Assembly: GCF_963966145.1 (NCBI RefSeq)
Contig: NC_091050.1
Location: 11,160,001-11,224,000 of the forward strand
From: Tenebrio molitor
Lineage: Eukaryota; Arthropoda; Insecta; Coleoptera; Tenebrionidae
Direction of reading: 5' to 3'
Length of the DNA: 64,000 bases
Positions 11,701 through 22,916 of the stretch are shown here, in pieces. The notes under the pieces are model-generated. The model was not told the DNA's origin. It saw only the letters and a program-made list of their open reading frames with translations, and did not search any database. Made by a program: the position numbers and the translations under genes. How positions within the stretch are numbered: position 1 is the first letter of the stretch; every line of letters begins with the position of its first letter.

Positions 11701-14700
11701 TAAATTTGGCATTAACTTTCATATGAGTTGTCATAGTAACAGGTCAGGTCATTTACACCACTATATTCATTCCGACGTGAACAGATATTAGTTAATATTG
11801 TTTGGTTGATAAACCTAACCTCTCTTATACCTGTCATTTAGACGGTTCTTGTTAGTTGGCATCACTTTTCACGTATGCGTCAAAATTCAAAACACTCAAA
11901 TTGTCAAAACCTACTACGATACCACAATCATTTTGGATCAATTTGTACAATCGCATTAAAAAATCGAAAATTACATTTAAAAAAAAAGGATTCAAAAGTA
12001 GACACAAGTCCTATATCGGGTGTTCATTTAAATTTCTCGTCAAAGTTGGCGTTGAGAGTCGATTGTGAACGCACCACGGATTACGATCACGGATCAGCTG
12101 GTTAAATCTAACCTCACTTTTTACGTTGCTTGTATTTTTACTTTGCAGACTGACGAGTGGTGCGTTCACAATCGACTCTTCAACGCCAACTTTGAAGATA
12201 AATTTAAGTGAACACCCGATACATACATTTTACGATTCTCTTTAAAAAAGATAAAAACCGCGAACGGAAATATGTTGTAATGGAAGAAACCCAGATTGTC
12301 AAATATGTAGTATCTCATTTTTAAATTATGATTTATTATTTCCTCACATAAGAAACCTATTTTTTTTACAAATAATAAAATGTGTTTTAAACAAAAATAT
12401 CACCAAGATTTCCAGAACTAACTGTACAATTTTGTAAACAGAGGAAATACGCAGAGGCGGAAGTACGATGAATCGGAAAAATCAAAAAATCAGAACCAAC
12501 ACAAGATTTTACCGACAGGATGTGTCCACAGTGATTATTACACTCCGGAAACAGCCACTGGGGCACTTCCCTCCGGCTCCGAACCCCCAAACGCCACTTT
12601 CGCCTCGTGTCGCACCTCCCACGGGAGAAAAAGCCACCGTCGCGTAGATCCCCACGTGTCATTCGACCGCATCGATCAATCCTTTTGGTCGTCGACGGAA
12701 AGGTGAGTCACGAAAGACAACCCGACCGTTCCCGTTGCAGTTCGTTGCACTTTTCGTATCGCTTTCGTTGGGCAACGTCGGCGTGACCACCTGAGCGAGG
12801 GCGAATCCCCCGACAGGTAGACAAGACCGGCGACATCCGCAGGGAGCGTCGACAATTGCCCGGCTCTTGATGCGACAATTTAAAAATGTACGTTGCGATC
12901 AAGTGAATTACAAGGAGAGTCGAATTATGTCGCACGTTTCAATGCTTTGGCCTGATTTGTCTCTTTGTCTCGTTGATTGTCGACGTGAATCAGCGAGAGA
13001 GGTTCGTCCGGACGGAACGTCCCGCACCTGAAACCGACAGCGGTCCCGCCGAGCAACGCCAAGTTTGGCGATTTTTCACCGACGTGGGGGCCATCGCCGA
13101 ATCGATGGACTTTTTACAGGCGAGTTTATCGCACACGTATTAAAACAACAATATTGACCTACTCCAAATTTTATCGTTAATATTAATATGTACCGTCGTC
13201 GATTCCGAAAATAACGACCGATTGATTGTTGATGTTCAACGATGCCATTAATATTAATACGTTTTTTTCTGGAGTGCGAAATAGGCGTCCGGGAAGATTA
13301 ACGACGAAAACAAAACAGAACTTGGCACCCTTTCAACACGTGGCATCGGGAAAATTACTTTTTTACGGGTGGGTCCCGAAGGTCGGAAAAATAATAAACC
13401 GATGAAAATAATGCCATCCATAATAATAAACGCCCTGTTTCGTCCAGCATCGCAATAAAAGCCGCAAGATAAATGAATGGAAGAATGAACGTCTAAAAAG
13501 ATAATAAAAACAAAGTGCCCCACGTTTCATTTAAAACGTCCACGACTATTTTTATTATCAAAATAAAAACAAAACATATTTTCTGGGCTTGATCGGTTAC
13601 ACCGCTCAAATGGGGGAATTACATAAGTTGTCTCGTTAATCATGCAACAAAAACGACACAATTTTAATAAACTGCAAATAAACACTGAAACAAGCTTAAT
13701 TTTATAGGTTTTTTTCCACCCTCGATCACTTACTTTGGGGAAAGAACCAACACTTTTCCACACATTATACTCGCAATTTCTTATTGTAATTTTCTTTATC
13801 TCGATTTTATAATTTCTATTTAAATGTAAATTTCATTAATGGGAACGCCGTCCTCAATTCATATTTCACACCGGCTTGGTTAAAAAATTAAATTGTTAGG
13901 GGTTGAATTTCAACGCCCCAAAAATGTCTGCAACTGCATTTATAGTGTTCAAAAAAATTGTACTCAAGTGGCCTGGTGGTTGCTTTTGTTTCCGTCGACG
14001 TACGGCGTAGCTTCCGTCAGTTGTCAAACCATACACGTCAAACGCTCTCTATCCAGAGGTTTGAATTACGACGGTTGCAAAAAAATCGAGTACATCATAA
14101 AAATCAAGAGCACTGAATTTTTCTATTTGTAACACATGTAAATCAGGCTTTTCTGTCTTTTAATGGCATGCTTTTTCAAATAGGTGATCTGTCACAAGAA
14201 ATGACGTAAGAAATGAAAAGTTTCGACATTTTGCTTGTTTCGGTAACCTCAAAATTGACGAGGATGTATTAAACTATAAAAAATTTGACGTACTCGATTT
14301 TTTGGAACCAACTGTACTTCTTTTGCACAAAAAAATTCTTTTTAGAACCAACCAACGAGAGTTTTTGTAGTTTTGTGTTTTTACAACAATGGAATGGTGA
14401 TCAAAGTGAGGCTACGTATTTAAAAGTAATTTCACAGGATGGTGGCTAAAAAGACGACTTACCAAAAAGAGAGAAAACTTTATTTTTACTGTATATGTAT
14501 ATATATTTTTTACCAGCGTTTCCCTTGGGAGTTGCTGTAGAATCCCTATGGATTTTCAAAATAACAATTTTATTGAAATCACACATTTAATAAGCAAACA
14601 GTAAAGAATAATTTCAGTTAAGGAGGGGACAACCAACTTATCAAATCTAGGCTCCACACACAAAGAGATCACTCTCGAGATTGCGGACAGAAGAATAACT

Positions 14701-17700
14701 TACTTCACATAAGTATTTGCTGCTTTCCTTTTGGCAGAATACTAAGTTAATTCTGAGTTTAACTTAAGATACTAACTTAATGGCACGTTCCTTTTACCAT
14801 CTCAGTATCTTAGTATTGGTTAGTATCTTACTTCGTCCCTCACCCCTGCCAAGTAAGCTGTTCTGCTTGCTTGAATTAACTCAGCCGGCGGAGTTCGGAG
14901 GTGAGGTTATGTGTACCGCCGTACTCTGGCCGTACGTATGTCAACGTATGTCAGATTTTTTCCTTGAACAACTTAGGTTAGAAAACTTGGTTGCTTGTAA
15001 ATGGAAAATGCTAATTATATCGCAAACAGGAGCAAATTTTTAGAGCTTCACGTGTAAGCAAAGGGAGTTCTTGCTTTCTTTTCAAGCAAACCGGTCCACC
15101 CGTGCGAAAAAGTCAACTTTCTGCCTTCCCTCGGCATATATTTCAATCAGTTTTTCTTTCACATTTGTTAGACCAGTTTGGCACACTTCTTCAAAAAAAA
15201 GTTTTAATCTCTGATTATCATAACAATGTTTTGATTCTTTTCTGGAAAATATGCGTAATTCTGTGATCGTTGCTCTGATGATGAAGTTTTGCTGTCGAAA
15301 CGTGCGTCCGCTTTGGAAAAAGGTGTCCTTTGTCTGGGAAACAATCAAGCGTTGTTGTGGTGAACACCAAGTGATCCGGCAAATTTCATCTGTTAATGTA
15401 TGGGAGCGGCAAGTTTTACTTCCAAAATTGCGACTTCTAATTCAACAAACTAAACCAAATTAGCGGAAAATGGGATTTGTCAGGAGCAGGTAGTGGTAAC
15501 TTGGAATCGGGCTGGAAATTAGAGGCTCCAAGAAGACAGATGGTCTCTTTGTTGATGAATTATACAATTTTGTCATAAATCATTGGATTGTTTGTCTTGC
15601 AACACAAAAACGCAATTATGTAACAAACTGATTCAATTCTTGTAATGGCTGAATGAAATATCCCACTAGATGACGATTCACCTTGGACAAAATTCAATAG
15701 ATAAATTAAATGATTCTACCAGAAAAAACCGAGAAAAAAGAAACAGCCGCCACCATATTATGCATCAAAGAAAAATTGAAAAAACATATAATCCGCTTTG
15801 TGATTACATAATAGTATATTATTTAACGAGTTCGTGTGTGTGTAAAGTGGACTTTTAAAACGCTCGTTTCACTCGCGCCTACTCATGCCATAAAGAGCCC
15901 AATTTACACACGAATGAGTTGAATACGGCTCCAAATCGCTTAAAATCTTTAAAATTAGCTTGACGTTTCGTTTCACAGGAGAAAATTCTCAAATTCTGAC
16001 AGTGTCGAAGAAAAAATACAATTTTGTGTAGAAATTACGGTTAATTCTGTTTAATTAATTAGAATACGTGACTTTGGGGGTGGAAGTAAAACTTGTCGCA
16101 TCCCGTAGTTATTTTCCCAATAATCTATTGAACTCATTGACTTAATTGAATTTCCAAGAGGGTAGTTTTCTTTAAAAATTCATCAAGCTTACTCTGCCTG
16201 CCCATCAAGACAAGACGCAAAATTTTTCTAATATGAAGGGTCTCGAAAAAATTCTCAAAATGTCAAAAAAAAAGATTTATTACTTTGTATACTGCATACA
16301 GTTAGCCATCATTAGTTTTATACAAATTTCCAAATTAGAGAAACATAATACATACCTAGGTCATTTATTACATAATAATTCAAATGTATTTCTTAAATTT
16401 ATAAGAAACATTCGACGCAATTTACGCACACTTTACTATCTAATTTTTTTTATAAATTTTGTTGATTCTAATTTATCTAAAGTGTAGTTAGTATACATGT
16501 CCGATATCACAACGATTCAGACTCTTTAAAAGAATTCTCTATTATCATAATGTGTTTCAAAAAGTTATTGACAACAAAGTGATTCATTAATTGAAATTCT
16601 AGTAAATCTCTGTATCGCTTCGTTGTCATCTTACGTCATCTTATCTTTACAACTCTTCGGGGAACCACCAAAATCCCAGATTCCAAATATCACCATAATG
16701 TATTGCACAATTACCTACAATTCTGCTTAATTTCCTTATTTACAATTGTAAATGATGACAAACCGCGAGCAATTATCTGATTAGAAAAAAAAACATTTCC
16801 AACAAAATCTTGAACCGCCTCCACAAACGCCGAAGCCGCAAGATTCTCACATCACAATATTGACATTCAATGCAAGACGTTTATTTCTGGACCGCCTCAT
16901 TAAATGACTCACTCAATCGATACGAGATTTTCATCTTGTACAAACAAACGCGTCGAAAATTGTTTGTTCTTCTCGCTTTACGATACAATTTCATCTCGAC
17001 CTCGCAATTTCCACACATCCTTTTGTTTCCATTATTTTCAAACAAAAACGTTCTTATCTGTGCAACAAGTTGCATTGCCGTTTTCCGCACTGCTAAACCT
17101 GATAGCTTCGCATAAAACGAATTAGCAAAGTCGGTCAACGTGCATGCGTACCACTCGATAATTTATGGTAATTCCAACTTATTACCTGAAAAGTAACACT
17201 TTTCGCATTTTTCGATGCGGAACTGGAAGTTGCAGTTCGTTCGAGGAAGTTTCTTCCAACTAAACGTAGGCGCTCGCACCGTGGCAATTCTTATTGGTTC
17301 ACTGACACACTCGGGGGGGTTTTGGAATTTCACTGATTACTTTTGGGGCAAGTAAGCCGACTTAATTCAACATTACACAAGGAAGAAACTAGTTTGTTGT
17401 GTCGGTGTTGCTCGGTTTAATTAATTTGAAATAATTCTACTGCTCAAACATTTAATTAAGACGACAAAGGAAATTTGTAGGTCACACTAATCCTCCCCTT
17501 GTAAGTTCGTCCTACTCCCAAATAATTATCAACTACATTAACAAGGACGTGCTGCTAGACATCGAGTAATTAAAATTGATCCCAAAACTCACCAAAATGG
17601 ATTTGAAAAGCAAACACTTAGAGGAACCTGCACGAATTTACATTCTGTTTACCACGAGGATCTCTGAACTTTATGACCCTAAGTGGCTTCTGTGTTAATG

Positions 17701-18927
17701 TGTTACTGTCCAAAAACATATGCCGCAACTTTCTCCGTTGAAGTATTAATTTGTACTGGCGACTCGCACTAGGTTTGCACATTCAAAATTGGAGTTCAAA
17801 AGGAAATTGGCATCGTTAAGAGTGTCACACTTGCACTCTTCGAATCAGTCTCCTGTCGAAGGAATCAATTATGCGAAATTTTCACCAGTTCGACAATTAA
17901 AGTGAAACATTTGGGTCGAAGCGGAAGCGACAAAACTTATCTGATGTTGCGGCTACGAATTTTCGCAGCAGCACCGGTGCAAGCTGACAATCGGTGCATT
18001 GTTTCTGGTGTTTTGAATTCCTCGTCGGTTTTAAAATGTGCTAAACTTTGAGAAGGTTGACTAATCGATTCTCAACGTGAGTCACAATGAAAGTTGAACA
18101 CGGCGTGCATACATTTCTGGAAAAAATCGTCCATTATTCGCACCGTGTAACAGTTGTTCGTGAGGAGCGACGCAACTTCAAATTGCACAAAGAGGTGTCC
18201 TTGCGCCCTTTCCCGGAGCACGACCGCAACAAAACAAACACAATTTTGAAATAAAACAACGACTGTTTGTAAAATATGTTAATTGGGAAACATGTGCTAT
18301 TTATATTTACACAGACAGATTGTTAAGGAAAACAAATTCGCAGTTGCACAAACAATCCAGTGAATTCCTTTCAGCCGGAGCTAAACGCTTCGGAAGAAGA
18401 GAACCACGCAAGTATGACGACCGGAGGAAGCGCAAAAAGTACAAACGGTAAAACGTGTTTTACCTAATCCAATTACGAGCACGTCGCGGAATGGGCGTCC
18501 CCGAAGGGGACCGGGACCTGCTGGAAAGGAACGCCAGGCCCTTCGGGCCCCGAAAACAACTCCGCAGTAGCGCGGCCACAAACAAAAATGGTCGGTCAGA
18601 GGGCACGAGATAGGCCTCGTCTGGCGCCTCCGCCGCGAAGTGAACAAAGACCGGAGAAGAGCGGCATGGCAAGCGGCCAACGGTTATGGGCGCCGCCGAA
18701 CAAAAGGACATGATAAACACCAAGAATCACCTGTCAAACTCACTGTCAATCAACGGTACTTACAGCATTCCGGAGCACTTGGTGCACACGAACGAGCCGA
18801 TTGTCATGTCGACGTACGTGGGTCCGCGCTGGTTGCAGTCGAAACAGTACTTGTTCTGGGGCAGAGCGCCCAATTCGCGTAACGTTTTCAAGTTTTTCTC
18901 GTCTTGCTTCTTGCGTGACGAAGCCAT
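2777..18927 (-). CDS. drongo: ArfGAP with FG repeats (AGFG1/Drongo family), 5' two exons
   Basis: Role by family: ArfGAP-domain protein with FG repeats, linked to endocytic trafficking (EH-domain partners) and RNA export. Coding exon 1 is 18764-18927 and exon 2 is 2777-3312. Exon 1 ends CT|GTAAGT and exon 2 follows TTGCAG|G, restoring CTG (Leu), so the join reads CSGML-RGLTPPHRVKSIS, a hallmark of the family. The zinc finger is C28-x2-C31-x16-C48-x2-C51. Next come the ArfGAP body (WLGLYDG, KYERKRYY), then low-complexity Asn, Thr and Gln runs. Exon 2 ends TCAA|GTGAGT, so about 233 residues are present and the FG-repeat part is outside the window. The 15.4-kb intron splits the ArfGAP domain just after the fourth cysteine. 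Antisense frames over exon 2 are shadows. The symbol follows the Drosophila orthologue. Confidence 0.9.
4551..4745 (+). pseudogene. Tc1-like transposase relic (C-terminal DDE region)
   Basis: An uninterrupted 64-codon frame ending in TGA contains WPSQSPDLNPIENTW at about 4620-4664, the diagnostic third-acidic-residue motif of Tc1-family transposases. It is preceded by QYDDPKDS, which resembles the usual QQDNDPKH segment that carries the second aspartate. Sequence to about 4.1 kb looks related but is interrupted by stops and shifts. A dead copy; no terminal repeats were located. Confidence 0.7.
6993..7460. other. GC-rich island in AGFG intron, no assigned gene
   Basis: Base composition rises sharply over the flanks. 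Both strands carry open frames: 6993-7193 (+), 66 residues with GC-rich third positions, and 6928-7386 (-), 152 residues. Neither matches a family I recognise and neither has obvious splice partners. It may be an enhancer, an unannotated exon or an old insertion. Confidence 0.3.
8135..8322. mobile_element. MITE family A, copy 2 (left end truncated)
   Basis: Starts inside the left arm at AAGTTGGCGTTGAAG and runs to AACACCCGA before TA. The internal arms (GTTGGCGTTGAAGACTCGAT and ATCGACACTTCAACGCCAAC) are retained, but the terminal TCGGGTGTTC of the left end is missing. The right end holds a duplicated ACACCC-type motif. A mariner fragment lies about 110 bp downstream. Confidence 0.65.
8432..8500 (+). 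pseudogene. Mariner transposase fragment (SPDLSPSDY motif)
   Basis: One frame reads PCSPDLSPSDYLLFELKRVL followed by RG, matching the conserved mariner segment (PYSPDLAPSDYHLF..LK..L.G) that ends with the third catalytic aspartate. Flanking sequence has stops on both sides, so it is a short relic. Confidence 0.7.
9940..10114. mobile_element. MITE family A, copy 3
   Basis: Left end intact (TA then TCGGGTGTTCATTTAAATTT). Internal arms are shorter than in other copies: the right arm jumps from GTGGTGCGTTCACG directly to CCAACTTTGACGGGAAATTT, so about 20 bp are deleted. The right terminus has diverged (TAGACTCCTGACAC in place of GAACACCCGA). Confidence 0.65.
12016..12219. mobile_element. MITE family A, copy 4 (best-preserved)
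   Basis: 204 bp, flanked by TA on both sides. Ends TCGGGTGTTC and GAACACCCGA are perfect inverted repeats. The arms extend through ATTTAAATTT, CAAAGTTGGCGTTGA and GTCGATTGTGAACGCACCAC, matched by GTGGTGCGTTCACAATCGAC on the right. The middle, with GGTTAAATCTAACCTCACTTTT, is unpaired and shared between copies. The best consensus representative of the four. Confidence 0.8.
12907..13143 (+). other. Unassigned coding-like open frame in AGFG intron
   Basis: A frame open from just after TGA (12904) to TAA (13141-13143). Codons from about 12991 to 13119 are GC-rich at third positions, as in true exons here. It reads QREREFV-type charged sequence ending TDVGAIAESMDFLQ; the frame-exact start of that part is NQRERFVRTERP. 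There is no ATG at the start. A pyrimidine-rich tract ending in CAG at 12993 could be an acceptor, and CAG|GCGAGT at 13119 could be a rare GC donor. The N-terminal part is hydrophobic (CFGLICLFVSLIVDV). I recognise no family and found no partner exon. Confidence 0.25.
15818..16016 (+). repeat. Dispersed repeat family B, copy 2
   Basis: Shares with copy 1 the GAGTTCGTGTGTGT start, the ACACACGAATGAGTTGAATAC segment, GGCTCCAAATCGCTTAAAA, TTAGCTTGACGTTTCGTTT and the AAATTCTGACAGTGTCGAA tail. The central palindrome is degraded and about 30 bp of the tail are deleted. Confidence 0.6.
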
Positions 18928-20258
18928 TCTGCTCTGCACCGCTCACTTTGCACAACTGACAGTTGCGATGACAGCTGACTCGGGCGCACTAGCGCGCCCA
19001 GCGGACGACCGCCCATTTAACTTTGACAACTGGCTCTCCGGGTGCGTTCCTCGAAACGGGCGACGCTGATAATCGTAATCGGTCAGACGAGACGAGGTCA
19101 ACGAATTTTACAACGCACCGATCGGATCGCTTCCGCAAACTATTTGCGCAGTTTAATTCGCAGTTGGGATCCCGAGCACGATTCTGCGAAATTACCAAAA
19201 CATATCCTTACTGTAATATGATATATTTATGATTTGTGAATCATTTCAAATATATTAACAATTTAATTGGCCAACAAGAGTACTATTTACATTACAGATA
19301 TATCAAATGAGTTGGCTTGAATTTAACGAACTAATTACAAATCTTCAGTCTATATTGTTCCTAATTATGTATAAAAATGATTAGAACAGTGAGGCACTAC
19401 ACTATAAAATATACAGTTGATTTCGTACAGAGAGTGGAAGAATAAGGAAACATTCCCGGATTACCCACCATTCCGTTACACTCTATCCTAGAAATAGTGA
19501 GTAGGGCAAGAATCAGAGTTTACTTTCAATAGTTTGGCTTCATGGACCCACTTCACCCAACCACTCTGATGGGTCAAATGGATCCAATCCACCACTTTCA
19601 ATATCATAGGGAAGAAACAACGAAATTACTGAAACAAGATTCAGTATTTTAGCACCTTCCAGAGTCTTCATATTGTTCATCTTTAACACTAACTTATCTC
19701 ACATTACAACTATAGACTAGAGAAATTTATATTAACATTATAATCCTACAGATAGAATGTAAAAAATGGAGTTATTGAAAAACATCACATTTTCAGAAAA
19801 AGTATCCCTAGAGCTAACGTAACTGAAGCACATGCGTTTGATTTGAAAGTGTTAAAAATTCTGCAGTAAAATCAATTCATAAATACAAATCTACGCTACT
19901 TTCTTGCACATTATATAATGCACTTAATTAGAGCGGTTTTCCTAAACGTCAGCGGAAAAACCGTTGCATAAGTAAAACCTTGAATTTATTTCTTTTTGTA
20001 AACAAGTTCTTCGATTTTCCTTTTCTGTAATAAATAAATTTTATTCGCTTTGAACAAACGAGAAAAATGTTTCGATCGTCGTGGTTGCGAACGTGCTGCC
20101 TAATTCCAGAGTAAGTTCTTTGGGTTTGAAACTTAAGAGTATAAAGAAGTAGTTTGGGTGTTGCAAATATTTTTCAATAACTTTGTGATTTCTTCATGAC
20201 AAACAAGATACCTAGGAAATCTACAGTGTTACATAGTCGTCGAAATATCATCGTCCCT
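18928..20258. other. AGFG promoter side and PABIR 3' flank
   Basis: The AGFG 5' UTR and presumed core promoter lie just above 18927 in a GC-richer patch extending to about 19180. The remainder is AT-rich. A minus-strand AATAAA at 20042-20047 is a plausible poly(A) signal for the PABIR-like gene, about 215 bp past its stop. Nothing else was recognised. Confidence 0.5.
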
Positions 20259-21896
20259 TTAACTGGGGCTCTCGTTCATGTCGTGATCGCCCTTGGCGAC
20301 GATCATTGGCTCCGGTGGCATTGCACGGCTAGGCGAAGGACTATCTACATTCCTAAAATTAAATCCGGGCGAGTCCGCGCTGGACAGCGACTCCGGGGTG
20401 CCCACCGAGCTGAGCGACCCCGGTAAACTGCTCGGCGTCGTCGTCAGCAGGCCCCCGCGGTCCACGGCCGAATAACTGTGAAACCTCTTCGCCCTCGGAC
20501 TTACGTAGTAGTCGTTCTTGTCGTCGTCCAGCTTCCTCTTGACTCCCAGAGGGCTCGGCCTCAGTACGGGACTGGCGCTCCGCCTGATGAAGGTCCGCGA
20601 GGCTCTGGTGGGGCTCTGGAAGCCGGGCGAGCTCAAACGAGTCGGTGACGGTGAGTTACAGTTGAGGCCGCTGTACGGGGGCAGGTTGACGTGCAACGGC
20701 CCCATTTTGTTCGATTTGGAGTCGCTGTGAGATTCGTTCATCAGGCTGAGGTCCTCCCACGACTGCGAGATCTGCATGGCGTGGTGGACCTCCCGCTCGT
20801 GGGCTAGCTCTCGCAGGTTGCTCACGTCGGCGTGCTCCTCTTGACGGAGCTGGGTTATCCTGGGGGTCAGCCGCAGGCCCGACACCTGCAAAAGCGAGTC
20901 GTACAAGGTGTGGGGCAGCATGGCAGAAATGACAGAAAAATTGACTTCAATGTTAAAAAAAAAAAGAAAAGAAAATCGTCATGAAACACGCTAGACTAAT
21001 TTTTATCAATAAATTTCAACACACTAACACATCTTAACTTTTTTTATTTTTACAATCTCACTGTTTAAAAGACCTTACTCAGTTTACTCTTAAAACCACT
21101 TAAGTCATGATAATTATTTCTTAGGTGTTAATTTCAAAATTAAATTACTTCCTTATACACATATGTACATAAAAAAAAATTGAAAAAATGAATTATTCTT
21201 TGGTAAGTTAACACCTAGTTGTTTCTTTTGACCTCCAATTCAGGTCCAACTACTTGTTCCACAAAAAGCTTTTTTTTAATTGTATTTTGCACAAGCAACT
21301 GATATTTCTATTTCTCAATGAAACAGATTTGTTTTGTTTTGTTTTTTTTTTTTCTAATAAAAATATTTAATTTTTTGTATTTTTCACAAATAACCTCTTC
21401 ACTCACACTCCTAATTTTTTTAAATTTTCCCATGGAAATATAACATTTTTTTTACGTGGATCAATACTAAAAAAGAATGTTGTTCTTCAAACATGATCAT
21501 TTTGAAGTGCATGTCACTGGTCTAGGTTATGTTTCCTCTCACTGGTCAAAACCTCCAAATTTGAAAAAATCTGTGGCAAAAAAGCTCTCATGACTCTTTT
21601 GCGCGTTTGTGGGCAGGCATGTGGCCCTGAGATGCTTACGGGAGATCCGGGCACTGGACTGAAGCTGGCGCTGAACCTGCGTGTCCTAGTCTGTGAGGAG
21701 GTCCCAAACAGGTTGAAGGACTGTTGATCCCTGCGAGAGTCGCTTTTAGCGGGTGGTTTGCGGATGTCGGGACTCACCTGGTAGACGAACCGGATGGCGT
21801 GGCCGTGGTCATGATTGAGTTGGTCTCATTAATCATAGGAGCACTGGAGCACCTCTTCAGAGTGCCGGAACCGTTGACTGGACCGTCAACGTCCAT
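20259..21896 (-). CDS. PABIR/FAM122-family PP2A-interacting regulator
   Basis: Exons are 21778-21896, 21640-21730 and 20259-20885, giving 278 residues (human FAM122A is 287). Splice joins keep frame: ACC AG|GTGAGT to CGCAG|GG, and TCTCCC|GTAAGC to TTGCAG|GTG. Family signatures are an N-terminal basic serine motif (LKRCSSAPMINE, matching LRRSNSAPLIHG), then the helix RITQLRQEE...HEREVHHAMQISQSWEDLSL, which in the human protein binds PP2A-B55. Downstream it is Ser/Pro-rich with SPSPTRLSSP repeats and a basic PLGVKRKLDDD motif, a possible nuclear signal. By family it inhibits PP2A-B55 and affects cell-cycle entry into mitosis; I infer that role here. The first intron is 47 bp and the second 754 bp. 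The single-frame reading across exon 2 and intron 1 is an artefact. Confidence 0.85.
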
Positions 21897-22300
21897 GTCT
21901 ACGCAAGAATTTATTGATGACATTCAGCTTCTCTGTCACCGCTCGAGAATTATTTAATGGGGACATTTGACTCTGAGCACGGACGAAACGAACACGATTC
22001 AGTGTTTGTCACTTTGGCCGCCTTTTATCACTCGTTTATTCACGGGAAAACATCAAGGAAACGCACTGTTTGCGGTCTTCACGAATTCAACAATCCTGTC
22101 AAAAGCTTTCGATGGACGAAGTTCGCGCATGTCCTGAAATCCGGGACCCGGATCTCACCCGACGCTAGATGGCGCCACTTTACGACCGCCATAACCTCGA
22201 AATTCAAAATTCAAAGTTAACGCAACAGATTTTATTCACCTTTATTTGCTTAAATTAAATGACCTTATACATTAAATTAATAAAGACATCGGTTCTAAGT

Positions 22301-22916
22301 TTATTTGGGTTTCTGTTTTTGGAATGGCGGATTCCTCCCGCCTTGGCCTCCCGCCTTACCCGCGCGCCCCCCAAAATTACCTGAAACTTAAAATTAGATA
22401 AATCAACGTAGAACGCGGCTCTTGTACCTCTAGCAGCCGGTCTGTTTCTCTGGTTTTGTCCCCCGCGCCCACTCTTCATGTCTCGACCTCTGTTCTTCAC
22501 AACAGTCTCTTCTTTTACCATATCTATAACTTCATCTGGAATACGCAAATATTTTATTGTACTACCTCTGATGTAGCACTCTGGCATTCTCCAAAACTTG
22601 TCTCCATCCTAAACAATTACCTATGAAGCCACTTAACACCAAACACATCATTGCTTACCCTAGAAGTGCAAATCACTTCACGTAGATTAATATTCATCCA
22701 ATTGTCACAGCTGACCAAATGACCGTTGTATGTTTCACCATTTTTCAACTCTACTAACTGAAAATTTAACAAATTCACATTTTTTAATTACAACGTTTCG
22801 GTTGCGTCTTACCATTGGATGGTTCTGAGCAGTTCTAAGCAGCGATAACGGCAGCTAAAATAAAATAAAGCAATAATTCTTAAACACATGGCTTCTGTGT
22901 AACTTCTACTCACCAT
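22301..22916 (-). CDS. LSm4: U6 snRNA-associated Sm-like protein LSm4
   Basis: Five coding exons: 22914-22916 (only the ATG), 22813-22854, 22659-22757, 22428-22608 and 22301-22380, totalling 134 residues (human 139). The protein starts MLPLSLLRTAQNHPM. It carries the Sm1 motif (LVELKNGETYNGHL, DNWMNINL) and the Sm2 motif (IRGSTIKYLRIPDEV), then a Gly/Arg tail ending FQKQKPK. LSm4 is a subunit of the LSm1-7 (mRNA decapping) and LSm2-8 (U6 snRNP) rings. The last intron is only 47 bp (GTACAA...TTTCAG); reading through it gives a false C-terminus lacking the RGG tail. An ATG-only first coding exon is unusual but the GTGAGT donor is perfect. Tandem AATAAA signals lie at 22241-22246 and 22231-22236. 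Confidence 0.93.

Larger units (their letters stand above)
3313..18763 (-). other. 15.4-kb first intron of the AGFG/drongo gene
   Basis: AT-rich DNA between the two AGFG coding exons. It contains a Tc1-like transposase relic, a mariner fragment, three MITE family A copies and one family B copy (listed separately). GC-richer islands lie around 6.99-7.46, 7.8, 10.8-11.0 and 12.5-13.1 kb; one contains a coding-like frame. Elsewhere (for example 4.8-6.9, 8.5-9.9, 13.2-15.8 and 16.0-18.3 kb) I see only AT-rich sequence and short spurious frames. The islands could be enhancers, since long first intracoding introns often hold them, but no specific site is supported. Confidence 0.75.

Noticed and set aside
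18381..18723. Arg-rich minus-strand frames next to AGFG exon 1
   Set aside because: They lie in the intron beyond the GTAAGT donor at 18763; GC content near the promoter explains the open frames.
22300..22305. Stop codon of LSm4 lying inside AATAAA (same at 51516-51521 for KIF23)
   Set aside because: Stops of type TAA after AAA readily create AATAAA by chance, and both genes have further canonical signals downstream.
22255..22427. LSm4 C-terminus as read through the last intron
   Set aside because: The frame beyond 22428 is intronic; splicing to 22380 yields the expected Gly/Arg tail and stop.
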